This document shows positions 8,381 to 16,888 of a stretch of 64,000 nucleotides of DNA, in pieces. A program made the position numbers and the translations under genes. Under the pieces are notes generated by a model. That model made no database searches, had not been told where the DNA came from, and was given only the letters and a program-made list of their open reading frames with translations. Source of the DNA: Roseiarcus sp963749715 (GTDB lineage: Bacteria > Pseudomonadota > Alphaproteobacteria > Rhizobiales > Beijerinckiaceae); assembly GCA_963749715.1 (NCBI GenBank), contig CAVVNR010000001.1:602058-666057 (forward strand), in the 5' to 3' direction. Positions within the stretch are counted from its first letter, which is position 1, and every line of letters begins with the position of its first letter.

Positions 8381-10077
8381 TCATCGCGGCGCCGCCCTCT
8401 TCACGATCGCCTTCGCGTTGACGCCGGTCAGCGCGCCATAGTTGTGCGCGCCCCGCGTTTCGAGCCGCGAGCGGCAGAAGGCTTCGGCGACTGGGGAGCC
8501 GGCGCGGATGAGCGCCGCGGCCTCGAAGCATAGCGCCAGGCGGTCGCAGAGGTCGCGGGCGCGGGCCTCGAAATCGGAAAGATCCGCCATGTCGTCCTTG
8601 AGCGCCGCCGACATGGCGGTCGAGCGCCGCGCTTTCGCCTTTCACTGCGGAGACCTCGGCGAACATAGGCCTCAAGCGTCTGCGGCGAACGCTGGATCGC
8701 CCGCGCGATGTCGAGGCACTGGACGTTGCCGCTCCCCTCCCAGATCGCGTTGACCGGCGCCTCGCGGTAGAGGCGCGGCATCGGGCTATCCTCCATCACC
8801 CCCGAACCACCCAGACATTCGAGCGCCTCGTAGGCGTGGCCCGGCGTCCGCTTGCAGATCCAGTATTTGCCGATCGCCGCGCCGATCCTGACCAGCGCGT
8901 CCTCATGGCCGTCGTCGCGATGATCGAGCGCGCGAGCGATGCGCATGGTCAGCGTCAGCGCCGCCTCGGCCTCGATCGCGAGGTCGGCGAGCACCGCGGT
9001 CATGATCGGCTGGTCGATCAGGAACGCGCCGAACGCCTTGCGCTGGCGGCAATGGTCGATCGCCTGCGCGACCGCCATCCGCATGCCGGCGGACGAGCCG
9101 ATCATGCAGTCGAAGCGGGTCATCGCGACCATTTCGATGATGGTCGGGACCCCCCTGCCCTCCGGCCCCACCATCCAGCCGAGCGCGCCGCGCAGCTCCG
9201 TCTCGCTCGACGCGTTCGACACATTGCCCATCTTGCGCTTGAGGCGGACGATCTGCAGCGGGTTCTTGGTCCCGTCGGGCCGCCAACGCGGCACAAGAAA
9301 GCAGGAGAGGCCCCCCGGCGCCTGCGCCAGCGCCAGGAACGCGTCGCACATCGGCGCCGAAACGAAGAACTTGTGGCCGACCAGTTCGTAAGCCCGCCCC
9401 GGCCCCTCGACGCCGACGGGAATGGCGCGCGTCGTGTTGGCGCGCACGTCCGAGCCGCCCTGCTTCTCGGTCATCGCCATGCCGATCGTCAGGCCCCGCT
9501 TCTCGTCGGCCGGAACGTTGCGCGGGTCGTAGACGCGCGCCTGGACTTTCGGCAGCCATTGCCCGGCGAGACCGGGCTCAAGCTTGAGGCACGGCGTCGC
9601 CGCGAAGGTCATGGTGATCGGGCAGCCGTGGCCGGCCTCGACTTGCGTTTGCATGTAGGAGCGCGCGGCGCGCGCCACATGCGCGCCCTCGCCAGGATCG
9701 GTCCAGGGCGACGAATGAAGGCCGTCCTCGATCGAGGCCTTCATCAGCGCATGGTAGGACGGATGAAAGCGGACGAGATCGACCCGTCGTCCATAGCGGT
9801 CGTGGGTGTCGAGTTCGGGCGGGTTGCGGTTGGCGAGCGTCCCCAATTCCAAAAATTCGGCCGACCCGGCGCGCGCCCCGAACGCTTCGAGCCCGTCCCC
9901 CGCCCATCCCGCGCCCTCGCGCCTGACGGCCTCCTTCAGCGCCGCATCGGAAGCGTAAAGGTTGTAGCCGGCGAGTTCGACCGGTTGGTTGAACACCTCA
10001 TGGGTCGCCGCGCCATAGGGATCGAGGAGGCCGTGGAAATTGTCGGTGCGATCGTGTAGAGCGCTCATGGCGTCCAA
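8381..10077 (-). CDS. aidB: Acyl-CoA dehydrogenase family protein, AidB-like (two frameshifts)
   Basis: AidB-type flavoprotein of the adaptive response to alkylation. From MSALHDRTDNFHGLLDPYG the long first frame shows AMTEKQGGSDVR (FAD/substrate region), SSETELRGALGWMVG and ECLGGSGVMED, ending at QTLEAY. The chain then continues in a second frame (FAEVSAVKGESAALDRHV, about 8665-8618) and a third (ALKDDMADLSDFEARARD to the stop at 8381), including the AidB-type tail SPVAEAFCRSRLETRG. Two single-base corrections within about 60 bases restore a full-length protein. E. coli AidB binds DNA and has weak isovaleryl-CoA dehydrogenase activity; the same role is assumed here. Confidence 0.8.
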
Positions 10078-10212
10078 TTCCCTTTTTTCGCTAAGCTACA
10101 CCGGCCCAAGGGATGAGCCAAGAATCGCAGGCTCGCGGTCGCGGCGCGCCTGCCTGCGTGCTAACGGTTCGCGCCCGCAAGGCCGCGAACCGAATGCATC
10201 AACCTCGAGCTC

Positions 10213-11064
10213 ATGCCCTCCGCCCCATTCGACCGTCGACTGACCCCTTCCCGCCCGGACCTCGCGGCGGCTCATCTCCGTGGTCTCGTCGAGGCGCCCC
10301 GGTATGCCGCCGGGCAGGCAAAGCGGGTGATCGCGGCCAGCGCCCCGCTGAGGCGCAACCCAGATCCGGACGCGCCGCTCGAGACCGAGGCGCTCCACGG
10401 CGAAAGCGTCACGGTCTACGACGAGGCCGAAGGCTGGGCCTGGGCGCAGCTCGATTCTGACAAATACGTCGGCTATCTGCCGCTTCGCTCGCTCGCGGCG
10501 CCGGCCGAACCGACGCATCGGGTCGCCGCGTTGCGCACCCACGCCTATCCCGGCCCCAGCATCAAGCTGCCGCCGCTCATGGCGCTGTCGCTCGGCGCGC
10601 GGCTCATGATCGTGGGCCACGAGGGCGATTTCGCGGTTGCCGAGGACGGACTCCATCTCTGGGCGCGCCATCTCGCCGACGTTGGCTCGCGCGAGCCGGA
10701 CTATGTCGCGGTCGCCGAGCGCTTTCTCGAGACGCCCTATCTCTGGGGCGGACGGACGTCGGAGGGCATCGACTGCTCGGGGCTGGTCCAGACGGCGCTC
10801 GCCGCCGCCGGCCTGCCATCGCCGCGCGACAGCGACATGATCGAGGCCGCGTCAGGCGAACCCATCGCCGTCGACGATCCGGCGACGCCTCTTAAGCGCG
10901 GCGACCTTGTGTTCTGGAAGGGGCATGTCGGCATCATGCGCGATTCCGTCACGCTGCTGCACGCCAACGGCTGGCACATGAAGACGGTGAGCGAGCCGCT
11001 GAGCGAAGCGCGCGCCCGGATCGCCGCCGGCGGCGGGGATGTGACGTCGATAAGGAGGATTTAA
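10213..11064 (+). CDS. NlpC/P60 (C40) family cysteine peptidase with SH3-type domains
   Basis: A 283-residue cell-wall hydrolase. Two SH3-like segments (about 40-95 and 100-155, e.g. ESVTVYDEAEGWAWAQL) precede an NlpC/P60 domain with the catalytic cysteine in DCSGLVQ and the catalytic histidine in KGHVGIM. Such enzymes cleave D-Glu-DAP type bonds in murein peptides. No clear signal peptide is seen at the chosen start, which is usual for this alphaproteobacterial group; it may act on recycled peptides in the cytosol. Confidence 0.87.
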   Translation: MPSAPFDRRLTPSRPDLAAAHLRGLVEAPRYAAGQAKRVIAASAPLRRNPDPDAPLETEALHGESVTVYDEAEGWAWAQLDSDKYVGYLPLRSLAAPAEPTHRVAALRTHAYPGPSIKLPPLMALSLGARLMIVGHEGDFAVAEDGLHLWARHLADVGSREPDYVAVAERFLETPYLWGGRTSEGIDCSGLVQTALAAAGLPSPRDSDMIEAASGEPIAVDDPATPLKRGDLVFWKGHVGIMRDSVTLLHANGWHMKTVSEPLSEARARIAAGGGDVTSIRRI

Positions 11065-11076
11065 CGCGCCGCGCGA

Positions 11077-11517
11077 CTATATGCTCAAAGACTTCGCGAG
11101 AACCTCAAGTTCGATCTTGGCCCAGATCTGAAGCGCCAGCAATTCCAGCGAGGGACGATCGAGCATGCTCTCGTCCCGCGGAGCTAAGAGTTCTCGAAGT
11201 TGAGCCGTTGAGAGACTGCCTATCATCCGCTTGCGTGCGTGCAGTGCATTGATCGCACAGTCGCGAACGCGTTCCACGATAATCCCAGAAGAATGCGGCT
11301 TACCCGGCCATCGATGGGCTTCAAGCGCCGAGAGATCGAGACGCCGAATCATGCCCATCACCTCGGCGAGCCCATTGCGATAGGCTGCATGGGTAGGGAA
11401 AGTGTCGAACTGCTTAGTGGGATCGGGGGGTAGGATGCCTCGCACGGCATCCTCGTACATCTTTCGCACACGCGCCGTCGGACGCGCGGAGAGGGGCTGC
11501 CTAGGTTTGAACTCCAC
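11077..11517 (-). CDS. Hypothetical protein
   Basis: A 146-residue predominantly helical protein with no motif I recognise. It runs from MEFKPRQPLSARPTARVRKMY to a stop 12 bases after the peptidase gene, convergent with it. Base composition is visibly less GC-rich than the neighbours, and a short repeat copied from the end of rpmE lies just upstream, so a recently acquired gene is possible. Function unknown. Confidence 0.55.
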   Translation of the reverse strand: MEFKPRQPLSARPTARVRKMYEDAVRGILPPDPTKQFDTFPTHAAYRNGLAEVMGMIRRLDLSALEAHRWPGKPHSSGIIVERVRDCAINALHARKRMIGSLSTAQLRELLAPRDESMLDRPSLELLALQIWAKIELEVLAKSLSI

Positions 11518-11594
11518 TTTTGTCCTCTAACAAGCCGTAATTTCTAGAGGCTTTTGCGCTGTAAAATCCAAGCGCGGGGAATGCCACTCGAAAC

Positions 11595-11633
11595 TATTTC
11601 TTGCCGCCGATGACTTATTTCTTGCCGCCGATG
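11595..11633. repeat. Direct repeat of the rpmE 3' end
   Basis: The 18-mer TATTTCTTGCCGCCGATG occurs at 11595-11612 and again at 11616-11633. The right copy contains the last codons and stop of rpmE (GGKK-stop read leftward); the left copy is a duplicate of that end. It could be an insertion footprint or a replication slippage product. Confidence 0.75.
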
Positions 11634-11848
11634 CCGATGCCGCCGAAGCGGGTGTTGAAGCGCGACAACCGCCCGCCGCGATCGACCAGCTGCTGCGAGC
11701 CGCCGGTCCAGGCCGGATGAGTGTTCGGGTCGATGTCCAAATGCAGCGTCGCCCCGTCCTCGCCATAGGTCGAGCGGGTCATGAATTCGGCGCCGTTGGT
11801 CATGACGACCTTGATTACGTGATAGTTGGGATGGATGTCGGGCTTCAT
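11615..11848 (-). CDS. rpmE: 50S ribosomal protein L31
   Basis: A 77-residue L31 starting MKPDIHPNYHVIKVVMTNG and ending GIGIGGKK. It lacks the CxxC zinc-ribbon cysteines, as is usual in alphaproteobacterial L31 (C-minus form). It is a component of the large ribosomal subunit contributing to subunit bridging. It is divergent from the ABC exporter, with a stable hairpin in the region between them. Confidence 0.95.
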   Translation of the reverse strand: MKPDIHPNYHVIKVVMTNGAEFMTRSTYGEDGATLHLDIDPNTHPAWTGGSQQLVDRGGRLSRFNTRFGGIGIGGKK

Positions 11849-11889
11849 CGTCCAGGTCTCGCGAAAAAAGCGTCTCGGGCAAAATAAGC

Positions 11890-11920
11890 AAAGAGCCGTC
11901 CGGAGGTCCGGCGGCTCTTT
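11890..11920. terminator. Strong hairpin in the rpmE/ABC-transporter intergenic region
   Basis: AAAGAGCCG at 11890-11898 pairs with CGGCTCTTT at 11912-11920, with further pairing inside. The T-rich ends on both strands look like a bidirectional intrinsic terminator. Because both flanking genes start away from it, it would lie in the leader of rpmE and could act as an attenuator; that role is inference. Confidence 0.6.
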
Positions 11921-12075
11921 CGGTCGACGGTCGTATAGCGCGGCGCGAAGGCTCGCGCAAGCCGATCCGAAAGGATGAGGAGCGGTGCGTCCGCTTGCCT
12001 TGTGCGACCGCCTTGATTTCGGCGAAAATGGGGTCCGTAGAGCCGCGCGGATTGCTTCAGGAGCCGCTTAACCCA

Positions 12076-13890
12076 ATGTCGTCCGCCACCGACGCCCGCT
12101 CGAGGACGTCCCGCGTTTCGCTCGGCGCCTTGAGGCCGCTCGCGCCCTACGCGTTCGCCCATCGGACCCGGATCGGCCTCGCGCTCGTCGCGCTCATCGT
12201 CGCTTCGGGCGCGACGCTGGTGGTGCCGATCGCGGTCCGGCGGATGATCGACTACGGATTTTCCGACGCCAACGCCGGCCTGATCCGCGCTTACTTTCTG
12301 GCGATGATCGGCGTCGTTGCGGTGCTCGCGCTCGCCTCCGGCGCCCGATACTACCTGGTGATGACGCTCGGCGAACGGGTGGTCGCCGACCTTCGCGCCG
12401 ATCTCTTCACCCATCTGACCCGGCTCGACCCAAGCTTCTTCGACGCCGAGAAGACCGGCGAGATCGCCTCGCGCCTCTCCGCCGACACGACCCAGCTCAA
12501 GGCGACATTCGGCTCCTCGGCCTCGCTCGCCCTGCGCAATCTCTTCCTGTTCGTCGGCGCGATCGCGATGATGGTGGTCACCAGCCCCAAGCTTTCGGCC
12601 TTCGTGCTCGCGGCGATCCCGGTCATCGTGCTCCCGCTTTATGGGGCCGGGCGCTCGGTCAGGCAGCGCTCCCGCCTCGCGCAGGACAGGCTCGCCGAAG
12701 CCACCGCCTTCGCCACCGAGAGCCTCACGGCGGTGCGCGTCATGCAGTCGTTCGTCGCCAAATCGTTCGCCGCCGGCCGCTATCGCGAGGCCGCCTACGG
12801 CGCCTATGAGGCGGCTCGGACGATGATAAAGGCGCGCGCCTTCGTCACCGGCGCCGCGATCTTCCTCGCTTTCTCGAGCGTCGTCGTCGTGCTTTGGCTC
12901 GGCGCCCAGGACGTGATCGCCGGCCGGATGACCGGCGGCGCATTGTCGCAGTTCGTCCTGTTCGCGGTGTTCGGCGCGGGCGCCCTCGGCCAATTGTCGG
13001 AAGTTTGGAACGAAGTCTCGCAGGCGGCGGGATCGGCGGCGCGCATCGGCGAGATCATGGCGGTCGAGCCGCGCATCGCCGCGCCGGCTAACCCGGCCAA
13101 ACTCGCCAGGCCCGTTCGCGGCGAACTCACGTTCAAAGACGTTTCGTTCGCGTATCCCGGCCGCGAGGACGATTCCGTGCTGCGCGACGTCAGCTTCCGC
13201 GTCGCGCCGGGCGAGGTCGTCGCCATCGTCGGCCCGTCGGGCGCGGGCAAGTCGACCTTGTTCCAGCTCGCTCTGAGGTTCTACGATCCGTCGAGCGGCG
13301 CGGTCGCGCTCGACGGCGTCGATGTTTCGACCCTCGATCCCGCCGATTTGCGCACCGAGATCGCGCTCGTGCCGCAGGACGCTTTCATCTTTGGCGCTTC
13401 CGTCGCCGACAACATCGCCTATGGCGCGCCCGGCGCGACGCGCGAGGCGGTCGTCGCGGCGGCGAGGCAGGCGGCGGCGCATGGTTTCATCGCCGCCTTG
13501 CCCCAGGGCTACGATACGCTCCTCGGCGAGCGCGGCGTCACCCTGTCGGGAGGCGAGCGCCAGCGCCTCGCCATCGCTCGCGCCATCCTCAAGGATGCGC
13601 CGGCGCTGCTCCTGGACGAGGCGACCTCGGCCCTCGACGCCGAGAGCGAAACCCTGGTCCAGGGCGCGCTTGAAACGCTGATGAAGGGCCGGACCACGCT
13701 CGTGATCGCCCACCGGCTGGCGACCATCGTCAGCGCCCACCGCATTCTCGTGATCGACGCCGGGCGGCTGGTCGAAGAGGGCACGCACGCTTCGCTCATG
13801 GCCGCGGGCGGCCTCTATTCCCGGCTCGCGCGGCTCCAATTCGAAACCGGCGCGGCCGCGCTGACCGCGGTGACGGAGGCGGCGCAATAG
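12076..13890 (+). CDS. ABC exporter (fused permease/ATPase, MsbA/multidrug type)
   Basis: A 604-residue half-transporter. The N-terminal exporter domain carries about six membrane helices (for example IGLALVALIVASGATLVVPI and AIFLAFSSVVVVLWLG). The nucleotide-binding domain follows with Walker A GPSGAGKST, signature LSGGERQRLA and Walker B ALLLDEATSALD, with VPQDAFIF as Q-loop. It exports lipids or drugs as a dimer in the inner membrane; the substrate is unknown. I chose the ATG at 12076 because the protein from there begins with the usual short basic N terminus. Confidence 0.93.
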   Translation: MSSATDARSRTSRVSLGALRPLAPYAFAHRTRIGLALVALIVASGATLVVPIAVRRMIDYGFSDANAGLIRAYFLAMIGVVAVLALASGARYYLVMTLGERVVADLRADLFTHLTRLDPSFFDAEKTGEIASRLSADTTQLKATFGSSASLALRNLFLFVGAIAMMVVTSPKLSAFVLAAIPVIVLPLYGAGRSVRQRSRLAQDRLAEATAFATESLTAVRVMQSFVAKSFAAGRYREAAYGAYEAARTMIKARAFVTGAAIFLAFSSVVVVLWLGAQDVIAGRMTGGALSQFVLFAVFGAGALGQLSEVWNEVSQAAGSAARIGEIMAVEPRIAAPANPAKLARPVRGELTFKDVSFAYPGREDDSVLRDVSFRVAPGEVVAIVGPSGAGKSTLFQLALRFYDPSSGAVALDGVDVSTLDPADLRTEIALVPQDAFIFGASVADNIAYGAPGATREAVVAAARQAAAHGFIAALPQGYDTLLGERGVTLSGGERQRLAIARAILKDAPALLLDEATSALDAESETLVQGALETLMKGRTTLVIAHRLATIVSAHRILVIDAGRLVEEGTHASLMAAGGLYSRLARLQFETGAAALTAVTEAAQ

Positions 13891-13948
13891 GGGCGCACTA
13901 CGGGCTATCTTGCTCGTCAATTGCGAGCGACGCGACGAAGCATCTGGG

Positions 13949-13992
13949 GATATCGGGGAGATCGCGGGCGATATCGGATATCGGGATATCGG
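13949..13992. repeat. Cluster of four GATATCGG repeats
   Basis: GATATCGG occurs at 13949-13956, 13970-13977, 13977-13984 and 13985-13992, the last three abutting. It lies in the gap between the convergent ABC exporter and aquaporin genes. It could be a protein-binding array or simple-sequence expansion; no function can be assigned. Confidence 0.7.
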
Positions 13993-14091
13993 TGACACAT
14001 GCACATTACGCCAAAAACTGGCGCGGCCGAATTTCTCGCTAAATACGCGTGTTTCACCACATTCCCCGGGCCGATGGCGACGCAATAGCCG

Positions 14092-14790
14092 TCATGGCTG
14101 CGCCTCCGGGCTTACCGCCTCGTCCACGTTCCCCGATTGATCCAAAAGCCAGCGCGTCAGCAACAATCCGCAGATCGCCCCTGCAAACTGCATTAGGATA
14201 AACGCCGGGGCGTCGACGGGCCGGATTCCGGAAAAAGTGTTGGTCAATGATCGGGCGATCACGACGGCCGGATTGGCAAACGACGTCGACGCCGTAAACC
14301 AATAGGCCGCCGTGATGTAGAGGCCGACAAGCCAGGGCACGGACAAGCGCGCGAACCGAAGGCCGGCGAGTATAGTGACGATAAGGCCGAACGTCGCCAC
14401 CCATTCCGCGAACCATTGCGCGCCGCCCGTCCGCATTTTCATCGACGCTTCCAGCAACGGCAGCCCAAACATCAGATGCGCCGCAAAGGTCCCGACAATG
14501 CCGCCGACGATCTGAGCGGCCGCGTAGAGGCCCGCTTCCCGCGCTCGCAGATCGCCTCTGAGGGCGAAAACGAGCGAGACAGCCGGATTGAAATGCGCAC
14601 CCGATATCGGCCCAAGGACGGTAATGAGAACGACGAGAATTGCGCCCGTCGGCAGCGTATTGCCCAGAAGCGCAAGCCCCATGTCCTTGGTCAGCGTCTC
14701 GGCCATGATGCCGGACCCGACCACCGTTGCGACCAGAAAGCCCGCGCCAAGCGCTTCGGCCGCGAGACGGCGGGCAAGCGTCGAACTCAT
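14092..14790 (-). CDS. aqpS: MIP-family aquaporin/aquaglyceroporin, arsenic-associated (AqpS-like)
   Basis: A 232-residue major intrinsic protein with two NPA boxes (HFNPAVS and FANPAVV) and about six membrane helices. Aquaglyceroporins of this type in ars operons (AqpS of Sinorhizobium) let arsenite flow out of the cell down its gradient after ArsC has reduced arsenate. It is the last gene of the leftward arsR-arsC-pstS-aqpS group, and no ArsB or Acr3 pump is present, matching the AqpS arrangement. The gene name is assigned from family plus context. Confidence 0.87.
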   Translation of the reverse strand: MSSTLARRLAAEALGAGFLVATVVGSGIMAETLTKDMGLALLGNTLPTGAILVVLITVLGPISGAHFNPAVSLVFALRGDLRAREAGLYAAAQIVGGIVGTFAAHLMFGLPLLEASMKMRTGGAQWFAEWVATFGLIVTILAGLRFARLSVPWLVGLYITAAYWFTASTSFANPAVVIARSLTNTFSGIRPVDAPAFILMQFAGAICGLLLTRWLLDQSGNVDEAVSPEAQP

Positions 14791-14881
14791 ACCGCCGCAC
14801 GCCCCATCAAGCTGGCGTTCCGGCCCCTGTGCCGCTGGCCTCTCTCGAACCGCTGCATTCCAAGCTTGAGGCGCGAGATCG

Positions 14882-15859
14882 TCATTGCGAGCTGTCGGAG
14901 ATGCCGAGAGCCTTGAGGCTCTTCGCCCTGATCACAGGAGGGATCGGATAGAATCCGCTCTTGATCGTCTCGTTCTGCCCATCCTTGGAAAGAACAAATT
15001 TGATAAATTCGAGCGTGGGCGGATCGAGCGGCTTGTCCGGCGCCTTGTTGAGATAGATGTTCAAATAGCGCGCGAGCGGATAGTGCCCGGAATAGGTCGA
15101 CGCCGGCGAGGTGTCATAGCATGTGTCCCCGGACGCGATGGCGAGCGGCACTGCGCGAACTTGATCGGTCAAATATCCGATACTCGAATAGCCGATTGCA
15201 TATTTGTCCGCTGCGACCGCGCTTACCACTTCAGCCGATCCCGGCTCCTCCGTGACATTGTCCTTGAAGTCACCATGCTGGAGCACCGAATCGAGAAATA
15301 CGTCGTGCGTCCCGGAGGCGGCGTTCCGACCGAAAAGCGCGATCGGATGTGACGCCCATTCTCCCGTCAAACCGAGTTCGCCCCAGGTCAAGATGCTTCC
15401 GCCTATGCCGGGCAAGAAAGTCTTGGAAAAAATCCGATCTAACTGCGACAGCGTCAGGCACTCGATCGGGTTGTCCTTGTTGACATAGATCGCCAACGCG
15501 TCCACCGCCGCCGGGAACGATGCGGGGTGGTAGCCGTATTTCTTCTCGAACGGCTCATACTCCTCGCTCCGCATGGACCGGGACATCGCCCCAAGTTGGG
15601 CTGCTCCCTCGACCAGGGCGTTCGGAGCTGTTCCAGACCCCTTGCTTTCGATTTCAAATTTGACGTCGGGATACAGCTTGGAAAATGCGGCCGCCCAGTT
15701 TTTCGTCAGGTCGCCCATAGTGTCGGACCCGACGGACCTGATGACGGCCGCGCCGACCTGTGTCGGCGCGTAAGCCGGAATACGTGGGTCAACCTCCAAT
15801 GCCTGGGCGCTGACAATCAAAGAGGCAGCCAAAAACAATCCGATACCTGTCTGCTTCAT
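14882..15859 (-). CDS. pstS: Phosphate-binding periplasmic protein PstS-like
   Basis: A 325-residue substrate-binding protein. The signal peptide is MKQTGIGLFLAASLIVSAQA, then VRSVGSDTMGDL and KGSGTAPNALVEGA supply the phosphate-binding loops of the PstS class, and FGRNAASGTHDVF the second half of the site. The start was set at the signal-peptide methionine, about 32 bases downstream of the arsC stop. Separate pstCAB genes are absent here. In arsenic islands PstS copies are thought to favour phosphate over arsenate or to be part of arsenate sensing; which applies is open. Confidence 0.9.
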   Translation of the reverse strand: MKQTGIGLFLAASLIVSAQALEVDPRIPAYAPTQVGAAVIRSVGSDTMGDLTKNWAAAFSKLYPDVKFEIESKGSGTAPNALVEGAAQLGAMSRSMRSEEYEPFEKKYGYHPASFPAAVDALAIYVNKDNPIECLTLSQLDRIFSKTFLPGIGGSILTWGELGLTGEWASHPIALFGRNAASGTHDVFLDSVLQHGDFKDNVTEEPGSAEVVSAVAADKYAIGYSSIGYLTDQVRAVPLAIASGDTCYDTSPASTYSGHYPLARYLNIYLNKAPDKPLDPPTLEFIKFVLSKDGQNETIKSGFYPIPPVIRAKSLKALGISDSSQ

Positions 15860-15890
15860 CGGACACCCGCTTCGCGAAAAAGATCCGGCG

Positions 15891-16418
15891 TTAGCCTGCC
15901 TTTGGTCTCGTCGAACTCGCGCCTTCGATCTGCCCAATCTCCCGAAGCTTCTCCCCGAGCAGCATCTTGTCGAGGCTCCGGATTGGCAGACTTATGAACA
16001 CCGAAATGCGGTTCTTGAGATATCGGAAAGCCAGGTTGAACGCCCGCTCCTTCTCGACGTCGGTTCCCTCCACCGCTGCCGGGTCCTCAATGCCCCAGTG
16101 CGCGGTCGTCGGCTGGCCCGGCCAGATTGGGCAGACCTCGTTGGCGGCGTAGTCGCAAACCGTGAACACGAAATCCAATTCTGGCGCGCCGGGAACAGCG
16201 AATTCGTCCCAGCTCTTCGATCGGAGACCGTCAGTCGGGTAGCCGTAGGATTCAAGCACCCTGAAAGCAAAAGGACTGACCTTCCCCTTCGGATGGCTTC
16301 CGGCGGAGTATGCATTGAAGCGCCCGCCGCCGAGCTTGCGCAACAAAGCCTCAGCCATGATGGAGCGAGCGGAGTTGCCAGTACAGAGGAACAGGACGTT
16401 GTACGTCGAATCGGTCAT
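15891..16418 (-). CDS. arsC: Arsenate reductase, thioredoxin-coupled low-molecular-weight phosphatase type
   Basis: A 175-residue ArsC reducing cytosolic arsenate to arsenite. The phosphatase-type loop CTGNSARS gives the nucleophile Cys12, and Cys88 and Cys96 (TVCDYAANEVC) supply the resolving pair expected of the thioredoxin-linked class. The C-terminal extension is longer than in typical members (about 140 residues) and of unknown role. The start overlaps the stop of arsR (16415-16418), so the two are translationally coupled. Confidence 0.94.
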   Translation of the reverse strand: MTDSTYNVLFLCTGNSARSIMAEALLRKLGGGRFNAYSAGSHPKGKVSPFAFRVLESYGYPTDGLRSKSWDEFAVPGAPELDFVFTVCDYAANEVCPIWPGQPTTAHWGIEDPAAVEGTDVEKERAFNLAFRYLKNRISVFISLPIRSLDKMLLGEKLREIGQIEGASSTRPKAG

Positions 16419-16777
16419 GCGGTCGGCGCCTCATCGCCGGATAGCGACAAGATATCGTCCAGCAGCGGGCCGCAGAGCTCAGGCCGTCCCCCGCAGCAGT
16501 CCTTCGCCAGGAAGAGCATGACTTCGCGCAATCGTTCGAGATCGGCGCGGTAGACGATCGACCGGCTTCTGCGTTCGCTCTGGACCAATCCCGCGCGCAA
16601 CAGCACCCCAAGGTGCGCCGACATGGTGTTTTGCGGAATCGCAAGCATGCGCGCGAGGTCGCCAGCGGGCACGCCATTCGGCTCCCGACCCACAAGCAAC
16701 CGGAAGGCCGCGAGGCGCGTGTTCTGAGCGAGGGCCGCCAAGGCGCCGATAGCTACGGTTGAATCCATCGCATCCAT
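16415..16777 (-). CDS. arsR: ArsR-family arsenic-responsive repressor
   Basis: A 120-residue winged-helix ArsR/SmtB repressor. The helix-turn-helix covers GDLARMLAIPQNTMSAHLGVLLRAGL and a vicinal cysteine pair follows in KDCCGG near the C terminus, with another Cys in ELCGP, suitable for As(III) binding. It heads the arsR-arsC-pstS-aqpS group and is divergent from aioB, so it probably controls both directions from the shared 111-bp region. Confidence 0.92.
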   Translation of the reverse strand: MDAMDSTVAIGALAALAQNTRLAAFRLLVGREPNGVPAGDLARMLAIPQNTMSAHLGVLLRAGLVQSERRSRSIVYRADLERLREVMLFLAKDCCGGRPELCGPLLDDILSLSGDEAPTA

Positions 16778-16831
16778 ATTGCCAGAATTATTGATCTATG
16801 CAACACTTCCAGAATAAAGGAAATGTGTGAC

Positions 16832-16850
16832 TGCCGCACGACAGTCGGCA
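16832..16850. promoter_or_regulatory. Dyad in the arsR/aioB intergenic region
   Basis: TGCCG at 16832-16836 is mirrored by CGGCA at 16846-16850, 38 bases before the aioB start. It is a candidate operator for ArsR or another regulator of aioBA. No convincing sigma-54 (GG-N10-GC) element was seen nearby. Confidence 0.35.
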
Positions 16851-16888
16851 ATTCATCAACAAGCGAAAGCGACAGGGAGGTCAAGGCC

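Noticed and set aside
11845..14085. 746-codon minus-strand open frame opposite the ABC exporter
   Set aside because: Antisense to a clear ABC exporter; no family-like segment.
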